Shown: positions 17,486 to 28,461 of the stretch, piece by piece
Numbering within the stretch: position 1 is the stretch's first letter
Layout of the letters: each line of letters begins with the position of its first letter
NCBI GenBank assembly: GCA_018398765.1
Contig: JAHBMJ010001318.1
Coordinates: 1 to 33,050 of the forward strand
Origin: Chromera velia
Lineage: Eukaryota; Sar; Chromeraceae
Direction of reading: 5' to 3'
DNA length: 33,050 nt
Program-made: the position numbers and the translations under genes
Notes under the pieces: generated by a model
What the model saw: only the letters and a program-made list of their open reading frames with translations
Told to the model about the DNA's origin: nothing
Databases searched by the model: none

Positions 17486-18467
17486 AGACATACACAGACA
17501 CACAGACACCGAAAGAAGCCAAACACAGAAAGGAAAAAGGAGAGGGAGTGACCTACGTAGGGAAGAGGGGAGAGAATTATGCGTACACTCATACGAACCA
17601 TAGATGAGCACATGTACATAAGCATTCTCGATAGATAACACATATACATGGGGGTGACTGCATTCTGTGGGTAACACTGTGCAAAGCTGTAACACCAAAA
17701 AAGGAGACTCACCTTCCAATGTCACGACAATCTCGAGGAGCCAAGAAAAGAATCCATGCAGAAAGTCTACCAGAGTGTGTGCATGGAAATTCTGTGCATG
17801 AAATCCCCTTGTTCAAGTTGGACAGAGACGGGAGATGTTTCTTCTGTTGGAGGTAGCAGATGGCGAGGAGCCCCCATGAGAGACTGTTTAGCTGGCCAAA
17901 GAACGCTGAGTTTATTTTAAGCTGGGTGGCGAGGGCCTTTACTGACAAACAACAAACCGTTGCTTTTGAAAATGACGAGAAAAGTTGAACGACCATCTTG
18001 TCGTTCTTTCCTGAAATGTTGGATCGGTACGAAATGTCAAACTTCAGCTGATCCCCATTCCCTGTGTAAACCCCTGTTACAAGATTGATCTTTCCCGACT
18101 GGATCTTCACATCGGAAAAGCCCCCTGTCGTGTCTTCGATGAGGATGTTTCTCACCCGCCTCATCGCTGAGTCTTCACCCGCCTCATTCGGTACACGTCG
18201 TGTTATTTCGAAGTCGCTGTCTGAACCATGAAGTGCCAGTCCTGTCACCGCTGAACCCTTTCGGAAAAGTTGAAACTCCTCAAGTTTTTCTTTCAGTCTA
18301 GATTCTAGGGCATCAACACGCGCCCAGTAGTCCTTGTCGGCAACAAAGTCTCCCAGACGGGATGTCACTCCGTCTGTGAACGAATTGATGGTGTTCTTGG
18401 CAGCATCCGCGATTTTCACCCCCAGCGGAAGCGTTGCAGCGTCGACAACAGTGTCCCGTCCGCTCAT
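13954..18467 (-). CDS. Probable terminal nucleotidyltransferase (TUTase/non-canonical PAP) with C-terminal CCCH zinc fingers
   Basis: A multi-exon minus-strand gene is inferred from three coding blocks on the same strand, in the order expected: a catalytic exon (18467-17713), a C-terminal palm/PAP-associated exon (16845-16572) and a zinc-finger exon (14415-13954). Such enzymes add uridines or adenosines to RNA 3' ends, and CCCH fingers bind RNA. The exons between are not fully resolved; candidates lie at 17371-17312, about 17190-17120, 15730-15535 and the duplicated 105-bp block. Introns are unusually rich in microsatellites. The joining of the zinc-finger exon to the transferase is inference; it could be a separate short gene. 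The start at 18467 is the first ATG of the catalytic frame. Confidence 0.55.
14731..14935 (+). repeat. (CACAGA)n-type microsatellite
   Basis: Imperfect CACAGA/CAGACA repeats; read on the minus strand (sense of the surrounding gene) they are TCTGTG-rich intronic sequence. All long ORFs here are low-complexity by-products. Confidence 0.9.
14975..15273 (-). repeat. 105-bp segmental duplication, possibly a duplicated exon
   Basis: 14975-15079 and 15169-15273 are 105-bp direct copies with a single difference, separated by about 90 bp including a CACAGA run. Both copies encode the same minus-strand stretch (SARLSVLLHKLLDGPMNLAL) in an open frame. Near-identity suggests a recent event. It lies between the nucleotidyltransferase and zinc-finger exons. 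Confidence 0.8.
15765..16560 (+). repeat. (CAGA)n higher-order array
   Basis: Runs of CAGA alternate with about nine copies of a pyrimidine-rich core resembling GACTATATCGTCTTTTCTT, at about 15916, 15960, 16035, 16137, 16192, 16236, 16282, 16350 and 16412. Spacing varies from about 42 to 103 bp. It lies within presumed intron sequence of the minus-strand gene. Confidence 0.85.
16572..16845 (-). CDS. Nucleotidyltransferase C-terminal exon (PAP-associated-like)
   Basis: Acceptor TTCAG before 16845 and donor GAG|GTCAGA at 16571. The frame contains GILYVEDPYDASSNCARAF, which resembles the (I)EDPFD..NVAR motif of PAP-associated domains in Cid1-type nucleotidyltransferases, a segment contacting the nucleotide base in known structures. 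Downstream continues KKPDGFSPF then a hydrophobic helix up to the donor. Flanked by CAGA-rich and GA-rich introns. Confidence 0.6.
16920..17235 (+). repeat. GA-rich low-complexity tracts
   Basis: Two purine-rich tracts (16925-17060 and 17200-17235) on the plus strand, that is pyrimidine-rich on the sense strand of the surrounding gene, flank a possible short exon (about 17120-17190). Confidence 0.7.
17385..17510 (+). repeat. Compound (CA)n(CT)n(CA)n microsatellite
   Basis: CA repeats, about 18 CT units, then CA/CAGA repeats. The CT part is the one tract in this gene that is purine-rich on the sense strand. Confidence 0.95.
17713..18467 (-). CDS. Nucleotidyltransferase catalytic exon
   Basis: A 251-codon exon ending at donor G|GTGAGT (17712). 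Near residue 73 GSAVTGLALHGSDSDFEI carries the polymerase-beta-superfamily signature GS..G....SDxD with two catalytic aspartates. LKFDISYRS about 75 residues later supplies the third Asp. The end, LSWGLLAICYLQQKKHLPSL, matches the helical substrate-binding part of Cid1-type enzymes (family SYALVLMVI.FLQ). The upstream frame is open to 18491 via a TTG, so an upstream exon is possible. Role: template-independent addition of nucleotides to RNA 3' ends, probably U or A; base choice cannot be read from sequence alone. Confidence 0.8.
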
Positions 18468-18491
18468 GCAGAGATCCAAAATGAAAGACAA

Positions 18492-19343
18492 ATACGCATG
18501 GAAAAGACGCGTGGTGAAAAAGGGAAACTTCTGAAAGAGAGACGACAGAAGTGTAGGAAGGCACGGGGCAGTAGAAAAGGCAAGGCTGTGGTGAGATTCG
18601 GAGCAAAAGAATGATGGAGAAGAATTCAGAGAGGTATATACGTATCTTAATAAAACGCATGCATGCAGAAAAGAAATGAATCCATTATATCGATCCCTTA
18701 TATATAATTAATTAATTATAAAAAAAGATCGTACGTACATGCATGCAGCTCTATATAAGCCCCTGCCCTTGAATATTGGACGCACGTTTTGAGACCTCTC
18801 TGTGGTCAACTTTGCCACGGCGCACCGCCCACCCGCCCCTCATTGTCCATGTATGTAACTTGTAAAATACATTTATTTTTGCGTTTTTTCGCGCACACCG
18901 CGCGCGTGACAAAACCCTTTATAGGGCAAAAACAGTAGGGATCCACATTAAAAAAATGAAAAAAAGAAAATAAAATGAATTCTAATACAGTAAGTGATAA
19001 TACAAAGCCAAGCCAAATCGTGCGTCCAATATTCAAGGGCAGGAGCTTATATATATATATATAAGTGAATGTATACCTGCATCTGCATCGATAGATGTTT
19101 TACTGACGGCAGCTGCACCATTCACAACCCGTAAGGCAGTACGTCATGATGCCAGGGACTTGGACCATGAAGCACGGCTGGTTACTGACGTACAAAGGCC
19201 GGTTTGAGCACGCATGCGTGCACTTCGATCGGATCTTTGGGGTCTTGGAAATACTTTTCTCACAAACATCTCGATTTGCAAGAGGTGAGGGCTTGTAACG
19301 GACTGCCTTTGAGAATTTTATACAGCATCAGACTCTCTCCAAG
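18492..19343. promoter_or_regulatory. Divergent intergenic region between the two host genes
   Basis: The minus-strand transferase and the plus-strand WD40 gene start at its two ends, so it should hold both promoters. Apart from the MITE-like element I see TATA-like AT runs (near 18700-18720) and ATGCATGC palindromes (near 18659 and 18739), but cannot assign functional sites. Confidence 0.35.
18752..19054. mobile_element. MITE-like inverted-repeat element, about 303 bp
   Basis: Terminal inverted repeats of about 36 bp, outer end TATATAAGC, inner end ATATTGGACGCACG, differ at one position (18752-18787 against 19019-19054). The interior is AT-rich and non-coding. TA-rich flanks prevent a clear target duplication; a TA duplication of Tc1/mariner type is possible. 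It occupies the divergent intergenic region between two host genes and could affect their promoters. Confidence 0.7.
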
Positions 19344-20036
19344 ATGATGCCCTATCCTCGCCACATCTTTGGGCTTGAGAAGGCTTGTGAGTACACAAAG
19401 CATCTCTCGTCCGTGCAACAGCTGCTGCAAATTGGTGACGACAAATTCGCAACAGCAGACGAGACTTCAATACGTGTTTGGGACAGCGATGGCGAGATCA
19501 GGCGACTTACTCACACCCGACAACGGCGAAATGTCGTATGTGCTTTGACCTATGTCGATAAGTATCATGTCTTTTTGTCGTGCGAGGTCGATCTCACCTT
19601 TAAAGTCTTCGGAGAGAGGCTTCAGATTCTGGACACGATTCACAACAAGAAGAAGTACACATCCGTCGGGAACTTTCGGTCTCGTCACTCAGATTCCAGA
19701 AAGCCCGACTACTTCATTATTGCAGGGGGAAAGGAGGGTCTTGATGTCTGGCTCTTCAGCCGCTCAAATGTACAGAGGCCGGATGCAGGCAAGTCCCTGC
19801 ATCCGTTTATTTTCACCATCAAACAAATGGAGTGGCCAGAAGATGGGGGTACGGCAGCAATCATCAAGGGATTGAAGACAAATGTTGAGGGCATTCGGGT
19901 TTTTCCAACTGAGCATCGTTTTGCCGTATGGACGGGCGCTCCTGAGTTTGGTCTGTACATTTTCAACCTCGACCTCCAGCTGCAAATCTTCCAGAGAGGT
20001 CTCCACAAGAAGCCCATCACCTGTGTGGACATTCGG
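19344..20036 (+). CDS. WD40 gene exon 1 (N-terminal blades)
   Basis: 231 codons from ATG-ATG; nothing upstream in frame suggests an earlier start. WD-like stretches include FATADETSIRVWDSDGEI, DYFIIAGGKEGLDVWLFSR and FAVWTGAPEFGLYIFNLD, so at least three blades. The last codons PITCVDIR join to the next exon's VLTGSADQTVSLWR to make a classic blade, which fixes the splice site although the donor is GTCTGT inside a CTGT microsatellite. Confidence 0.8.
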
Positions 20037-20053
20037 GTCTGTCTGTCTGTCTG

Positions 20054-20097
<44 letters not shown>

Positions 20098-23000
20098 AAA
20101 TCTTCTTTTTGAAATGATCAAAATAACACCCCTTGTAAGCTTTGGAAAGAAGGCAAGAGTCAAGCAGGAAGGCCCGAAGATAGAAAGCCATAGAATCAAA
20201 TTGTGGGTCTGAGATTTCAAGCGAGCTTAATTGGTTGTCCTAAACCCAGTTTTCTAGAAGCAATGTGTGTGCAAGAGGCCTGCCCAGAAGAACACGACTG
20301 TCGAGTCGGACGACTGAACAATTAGACTGATCACACGCGAGCTGGGTTGACTGACCGATAGCTCAGACCCACGGACAGATACTCACAGACAAGGGCCTAC
20401 TGATCAGAACGAATACAGGAAAACGTATGTAAAGAGTGGGCGGCGCAGGTTTTTTGTCCGGCGATTTCAAGCAGCATGACTGCACGCATCTCAAGCGTTC
20501 CATGGACCTGTCTCTTGTGATTGCTCTGTTGGCTTCTTCTCTGCAGGTAATGTCGGAACAGTCACAGGAGCTCTGCGTTCTCACCGGCTCTGCAGACCAG
20601 ACAGTTTCTCTTTGGCGCTCCAAACTTCCGCAAAAAAGGCATCGGCCAGCTTCATTCTTGGCCAAACTCACTGCCCCTGCTAATACACAAAATCCACAGG
20701 CAAATGGTGTGGCAGGTGCCGCCACCCCCGCTGCTATCGAAGAAAGAGAGAAGGCAGACGCAGCAAACAAACACCATCAGGAACAACGGCGCCTCCTCAC
20801 CCCCCCTTCCCAAGCTGACTCAGCCACTGACGGAGGCACACCAAAAGCAATAGCGGGGCCACACAATGCGCGTATGCGTGAAAGTGTGTCCCCTCCCGGA
20901 TCCCCAAACCTTCACAGTCTCACTTTTGGGCCCAACGTTACAGATTCCGCCAACCTGCCCGCCTCTGCTGCCTCCGGAACCGTGCCAGAGGACAGAGAGA
21001 GAGACAGAGAGGGGATCTGCTCTCCAAAAGGAAGCCCGCTAAATCCCCCCCACGCTGCAGGTGCAGAGACAAGTCGGAACATTGTGACCCCGACAGACCC
21101 AGGTGCCCCGCCGGGAAAACGACAAACCACGACTCTTTCCTCAAGTGCAAAACCGCGGGGAGTGCTCAGCCCCCGAGGACCTAATGCGAACGGAAAGGTT
21201 GGGGGGTCGCAAGGTTTAAAGCGAAAGGACGCGAATGAAAAGCGGGGTGTGTTCTCTTGGGATACGTCTCTAGGAAATTCCGAGAAGGAGAAAGAGAGGG
21301 GTGGAGAGGCAACAGGCGACTTAGATGAACCTACCCATGCCGAGCAAACGGCTGGAGGCGGAGGTGGTGCGGCAGGCGGTGTTCAGGAGCACACAGCCGA
21401 GTCTGGATCAGAGACAACCGAGGTCCGTTTATGCGTTTCTGCGCGTGAAGCGTCTGTAGCGTCTGTTACCAGGCAAATCTGAAAGCTCAAAGGGAAAGAA
21501 CAAAATACGTGCAGGGACTCCACTGAGGACAGAAAAAGAGAAAATGAGAAGGAGGAAGCTTTTAGAGAAGTAAATGAAAGGAGAAGGGGTATGTGAAAAA
21601 ATAAGGACAGAGCTTCCTTTACAGCACCACACTTTTTGTGTTTTTGATTCTCAATTGCCAGCCTTCAGTTCCATTTTCTTAGTCTCTCTTGATACATTCT
21701 GCGATAGTGATGCCGCGAGTCGTTCCCTCCTGTGTGTTGTGTTCACGCCTTTTTGGTTCCTTTCTCGTTCTGCCTCTTGCCTTCAGGTCGGACGCCTCTG
21801 GATTGACCTTTTATTTCCATACATTTATTTTCATACAGAATTTTTTTCTGAAATATAAATAAATAAATGAATAAATGCATCTGCCTCTTGCCTTCAGGTC
21901 GGACGCCTCTGGATTGACCACACTTTCACAGGCCATACACGACCTGTGTGTTACGTTTGCTTCTTCTGGTTACGCAAAAGCGATCTGAAGAATCCAGACG
22001 ACGAGACCAACCCCCTCGTGCAGGCAGCTGGAGGGAGAGGGAGGGGGCAGGAGGGAGCGAAGGAAGAGGAAGAGGTCCCACAGGTGGGTGGGCCCCTCAT
22101 GATTTTGGGAGAGAGAAGGAAAACGCTCGGAAATGCATTTGTGTATTCGTTGAATTTTTCACTCAGTCATTTTTCTGTCTTGCCCCATTCATTTGTCTAA
22201 CTATAAATCTGGTCGATCACTGAGTGTTGGCGTCTGTAATTCGGTCCCTTCACCTCGATCCGGTTAGACCTTGCTGATTGTCAGTCAACGCCTCATTTGT
22301 TCTCGTTCATGTCTTAGCAAAATTCGAGGTTTGACATCCCGCTATTCTATTCAGTACCTCAATATATCGTTTTTGCATGCTTTGCAGGTAAAATTTCTAC
22401 TTAGTGCAGCCCTGGACGGGTCCTTTTGCGTCTGGAGTCTGGGAGCACTTGCGTGCCTCCTCGCGCTTCCTCTGCCTCTGGCCTCTGCCAGGGGGGATGG
22501 TCCGGGTGGGGAGGAGGGAGGGGGGGTGGTTGGAGGGGGTGGTTTGATGAGAACGTGTTGGCCTCTTCGGGGTCATTCCTTTGCTGTGGAGACGAAATGG
22601 GCGGATGGGATGGAGCAGGTAGGTGACCAGGCAGACTGACAGGCGGGAGGAGGGTCAAGAGAGAAATGGATATAAGAAAGGACGTGAATACAATCATGGA
22701 ACCCTGACGAATGCATTCCCTTGACGAACTTGGTGCTGCAGTCTGCCTCACTCGACTCAAATGACCTTCTAGGCGCCTCGCTTGCGATTCGTTCCTTCCT
22801 CAGTGGAAGTGAAATGACTTAAGTAGCCTCTCCCCTTTTTCAGTCCGTCTTTAACATGAGATCGCATGCTTTCAGCATTCCTTGACAGACTTGGAAGCTT
22901 CTTTTCCACCTTCCGTCGCCCCGCCTACCTCTCACTGTGTCCCTCTTCCGTCTCCCGGCTGTCTCTCCACCCAATAATTTACTGTTGGCGTCCAGTCTTT

Positions 23001-23111
23001 GGGATCCATCTTGTGGGATTCTTTTTCATTTGACTTCCTGTTTGATTGATTTATTTGTTCTCTCTCTCCTCTCTCCCTCCCTCTCTCCCTCTCTCCCTCT
23101 CCCTCTCTCTT

Positions 23112-23153
<42 letters not shown>

Positions 23154-23444
23154 ATCTTTGCAGCGTCTCCATGTGCAAATCCACAAGTCAGTCGAAGTTC
23201 AGTCAACCTGCTGCCTTTAAGTGTTTCGAGCTCGACTTCTTCCCAACATGCCCTCAAATGCACAGTGTGCTTGTCTATCAGTGGGAAGAGAGTCAGAGAG
23301 GGAGAAGGGGAGCTGCTGTATATGAATCGCAATCGGCTTCTCGAAAGTGGAAAGCTGTCTGCTTTCATGAATGCACCACTTTATTCTTCCATCTGTGTGG
23401 CAGTGTATTATTCTTAGTGCACTTTGTCTCGGCAGCACTCTCTT

Positions 23445-23506
<62 letters not shown>

Positions 23507-26002
23507 GGAGAGAGAGAGAACTCAATTTCTTTATATAGCTTTCTCTTGCTTTGTGCAGATTCAGCAGCCAGCTGTGTGAGCCCCTCGCCTTCCTCGGAGA
23601 TTCGGAAGCCACGCTGCTGGGAGCCAATCCGGACTTTCGGCACGGTCGTCTTTCTCTCCGTCTCCACACCCTTCGACCCTCCCTCTGGTGTCTGGCACAG
23701 CAGAGAGAGGCAGAGGCGAGTCTGCAGAAAGCCCGGGAGGCCCTCTACGTGGAGATGGGGGCACGCGCACGAGCCCGGAGAGAGAGAGAAGGAACGATGC
23801 TGTCTGATAAAGGGGAGGAGGGCGAAGGAGGGCCGGGGGCAGAGGCAGCAAAAGAGGCAGCTCGACGAGAAATGGAGGTCGGTCTTTTGCTTCAGCAGCT
23901 TCGATCAAGCATGGAAGGAAAGAAAAAGCCACAGATGGATGAATAGAGAGAGAAGCGAATTAAGGCATGCTTGCTTGTGAGGGTGTTTGTTTGCCCAACT
24001 GTTTGTGTCACGGACATGCGTGAATGTGTCTTGATCGCAAGCTACTTCTTCGCGTTCATCTTCTTGCAGTGCCAACCTTCCTCCAAGAGTTCCGTCCCCC
24101 TTTCTCCCCTCTGGTTGCATGCAGAGTCAGCTTGACCGACTCCTCCCTGACGAATTTCTCTCGGGAGGAGACGACTCAGGAGAGGGCGGAAAGGCAGGAC
24201 TCCGGCTGTGCTCCCTTGCAGAGGGATACGGAGGCCCGGGGTAAGTCTTTCAGGTGAAAGAAAGGGGGGGGGGATTCGCTGATTAATCGGTGATCGTGAG
24301 GACAGATGAGTGACTGAGAAAGTTTCCTTGTACGTAGGAGGTGGATTTTCTGGTTGAACGCATACGAGGACATAATTCAGCTGCGCTGCTCCCTGTGTCT
24401 CTAGTCTCATTTGTACCTTATCTTTGCATAGAGGGGAAGCTAGATCTGCAACTTGAATGACATTGGGTGAGCTTTTGAAAAACAATTTTGTGTACATGCA
24501 GGTATGCAGACCGTCTGACTGCAGTGGCCACAGCAGACAGCAGCCTGCGTCTCCTTTCCTCTCGAGAAGGAGGGGTGGTTCTGGTTCTGCCTCCTCCGGC
24601 TGCCGTCTCTGTGAAGGCCGTCTCTGTCTGTGGAGAGCTGAATTTGATTACCGTCCTCTTGTGCTCTGATGAGGTCAGACTACAAGATCGAAAATTCACA
24701 GCAACCTCAAAGTCTTATGCTGAGCTTGCGTACTGCCTCATTGTGCATTTCTTGGAAGTTCTGTCTTCGACTTCGCTCAGAACAACGAAGAGAGGCATTT
24801 TTGAGTACATCACATCTGAAGGAATATAACAACAGACGATGGCGTCTGGAACTTGCGTTAAGCTGCTGTCAAAATAAGAGACAGCGACGTCCTCATCTCT
24901 TCAAGACTGTCAAGTGCTCGGCCTTTCTTTTGTTGAAAGAATTGGTTGATCTGTGTATGCGTGTGTTTCCGCCTGTGCACTCATCTATCGCCATGTCGGC
25001 AGGTTGCGCTGTTCTTTGTGCCCGACCTCGACTATCACAAGAAGAAGCTTGCAGAGAGAATGAAGGCTGGGCAGGCGAGGAAGGAGGGGGAGGGCGGAGG
25101 TTCTGCCGAGAACGGAGGAGACACGGGCGCAGCATCCTCGGAGAAGAAGACTCAGCAGAACTCCGGGGGACCGTCGGACATTTCGGCATCTTTGCAGGTC
25201 AGTCAGTGCCTTCAGATCATACTGCGTAAAAAGCAAAGCATGCCCAAAACAGAACGATCAAAACGGAGGAAAAGTGCGTCTAAGCACCCTTGCAAATCAG
25301 CCCAGAGTGTGTGTGTGTGGTCGGCTTTCCGCCCCTCTTTATCCCTCTTTGTTGGGGGGGATGGAGAGGAGAGGGGGGTATCTATCAGGCGTTGATGTTT
25401 TCCTCATTTCAGGACCACATGGAGGTGATCTGTCAATTTGTACCTAGGAGGCTTTGACTAGGCCCTTGCCACTCTTCTCCTTCCTGGCGCCCTTGTTTGT
25501 TTTGCAGGTGACGCTATCTCCAATTCTTCTGAGGCGGTTTTCCTCTTTTGATGTCAGTCAGTCATTTGGTCGGAAAGGTAATCAGACAGTTATTTAGGCG
25601 TGACGTCAGTTTGAAAAAGAAACCTACTTTGTCAGACAATCAGTGTATTGGTCAGTTCAGCGGGCAGTCAGAGAAGCAAAGAGGCAGTTCATCTGTGAGT
25701 CATATTCCGCTGGGCACTGAAGGAGCGACCCACTCAGCCAGTCTGTCAGCTTCCCGGTTATTTTTCTGGTATGATTGGTAACTCATTCAGCCTTTTGCCA
25801 TCCAGCCCGCTCTATACATATGAATGGACAAATCAGTGAACCCACACACAAACGAAAGTTGCAAAGGACCGAATGAGCACACAAATAAATGAATAGATAA
25901 ATTATAGATGAATGAATGACTTCATTCTTGGATGGGTGGATGGATCGATGAGGCAGATCCGCCCACGATGGAAAGACGGGGCCCTCCGATTTCTCACAAC
26001 GT

Positions 26003-26051
<49 letters not shown>

Positions 26052-26057
26052 TGTGTG

Positions 26058-26098
<41 letters not shown>

Positions 26099-28423
26099 TT
26101 TCTTCTCCCTTTTCCGAGCTTCCTTCCTTCAACTTCCAATTTCGTTCTGCTTGATCTCTCCCCAGTCGGAGCCTTGGACAGCTCTGCGTCTTCTTTCTCT
26201 TCTTCTGTATTCTACTCTTCTCCATTTGAATCCGATTCCTTATCTGTATGTGCAGCGACTCCATCCGTTCTCTCTCGGTGATGAAGAAAGGCTGCAGAGC
26301 GTATGACTACAAGCAGCCCCTGGGAGAGAGTGAGGAGAGGGCAGAACAGACGGAGAGGACCCCCCCGAGGTCCCCTCAACCCTCACCCCTGCCTGTGGGA
26401 GATGAGAGTACAGGGCCCCAACAGGCAGACGAAGACAAAAGATCGGCAGGACAGATCTCAAAACCGGGAACCAGAGAGGGACGAAGGCCTCCCGGTTTGG
26501 TGGCTGCCAACGGAGACAATTCTAGACTGTTAGTTTTCTTCAAGCTGTATAGGTCGATTTGCTGGGTCCGTTTTTCTATTCTTTTCGGCTATGTTCTCCT
26601 TCCGCTCTTTTGTGGTGTCTCACTCAATCTTGGGCAAGACCATCTCGTTGTTTTTCGATTTGATGTCCAGGTGTCCCTGCCCACTTTTTCCTCAAACAAT
26701 GAATGCATGCATGCATCTTTTCGAAAATGAGCGGGGAGCTTTTTTGTCTTGTCACTCATTTCCTCTCATCAATCGATGGCATTCGTGCGCACCCTGGCTG
26801 GCTCCCTTCTCTCTCTCTGTGCCCCTTGCCCGTTGTTGTTCATCCAACTCAACTTCTGCTTCTCTCTCTCTTTTCGCCCACCGGTCTTTTCTTCCTTCTG
26901 CACCTTTGTCTGTCTCTCCCAGCGTCTTCGTGTTTGACACTTCTTTGCTGTCTGTCTGTTTGTGTCTGATCGATGCAGTCCCTCTCGAGAGTCTGCCTCT
27001 TCGTTCTCGAAGTTCTCGCGGCTCTCCAAACCCTCCCAGACAACAGCCAGCACTGTGGACTCTATTCTTGGCGTCCGGCCTCGAGGCCTAGAGGACGATT
27101 GGACTCTGTGGATCGGCACAAACTCCGGGACCCTGATCGCAATTCTGCTCAGAGACATCTTGGCAGACTCACGAGCTTGGCAGGAGGTGGTCCGAACATA
27201 TGGAGACGGAGATTTAATCCACCCCTCAGTCAGATCTGTAGTTCCAGATGTTCTCGATCGAACACTCTCCCCCGACGCTCCTCCTGCTCCTCCCACAGGA
27301 CCGAGGAATTCCAACCACAGGACAATCAGGGGTAGTAAGGGGCCCTCAGGGGGGAGTGGGGGGGAGAGTGTCGTTGTTCATGGATCGCTGAGAGGCTCCG
27401 TACAGAGCCCTAAAAGGTCTCTGAAGAAAAACCGGGGGACGAAAGGCGGCAAGGGGAAAAAAGGGAAACACCGACGTGGACGGCCACAAGTCTCAAGTGC
27501 AGAAGAAGCCGTGCCGATCAAAATTACTCCCCCAGAGGGCGTCCCCAACTCCCGAAACTCAAACAGCCAAACGAATAGAGGGGGCGCAGATTCATCTGCA
27601 GACGAGTCACACTACGGGTCTGTTGCCTCGCTACTTTTTCCTCCTTTCCCTTTGATAGAGAGATATTCAACTCTTCTCGTGGAAAACATTTCTTTCATTT
27701 TTTCTTCATGGATGAAAGATCTTCCGACCACGCTTTCCTCCTCCAGCTTTCTTTGAAACGAACATGCCTCGCAGACAATGCTGCTGTCAGGCGCTCGTAA
27801 TGCCACCCATGCATGCCTGCATACACCGAAATAAGCATCACATGTTTGTATTTTGCCTGCCTGCCTGCTTGCCTGCAGACTGAATCTGGGGACGAGCATC
27901 GAAGAGTTTGATCGTTTCGTTGAAGAGAATGCGAGGAAGGGAAGACCAGTGAACCAACGCCCTTTCCCTCCCACCCACGACCCAAAAGGAGGCACCTTCC
28001 CTTTGCCAATCAGGGGCAGAATGAGAGTCAGCGAGAGTGCCATCGAGAGCATCGACTGGATCTTTTCTGCGCTTGTGTGCAAGACAGGGGAACCGTCCCT
28101 TCTGTTCTTGGATGCATTCACCATGGAGGTCTGTCACCACATTTCTTCCATCGATTTCTTTCCTTCCCAGTCTCTACTTCTAGTAAAATGGTACCCTTTT
28201 TTTTCCACTCTTCCATTTCCCAATTCAGTGGCTTTCTCCTGCCTTCCCCCGTCAGTCTTTCTTTCTTTCTTTCTTTCCTTCCTTCCTTCCTTCCTTCCTT
28301 CCTTCTTTCTTTCTTTCTTATGCATGACGGTTCTCCTTCCTTTTCGGTGACTTTGTTTTTTCGATGAGCAAGCTTCCCCCCCTTTACTCTGCTTGCTCCC
28401 TTTATGTTTCGCCGATTCTCATT

Positions 28424-28461
<38 letters not shown>

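Noticed and set aside
18745-18765. TATATAAG as a TATA box for the WD40 gene
   Set aside because: It is the outer end of the inverted-repeat element and is present in mirrored form at 19044-19054, so repeat structure explains it.
22937-23980. A 347-codon open frame
   Set aside because: It runs through CT/GT/GA microsatellites; exon phases and WD-like content favour the separate exons at 23164-23356 and 23559-23877 in other frames.
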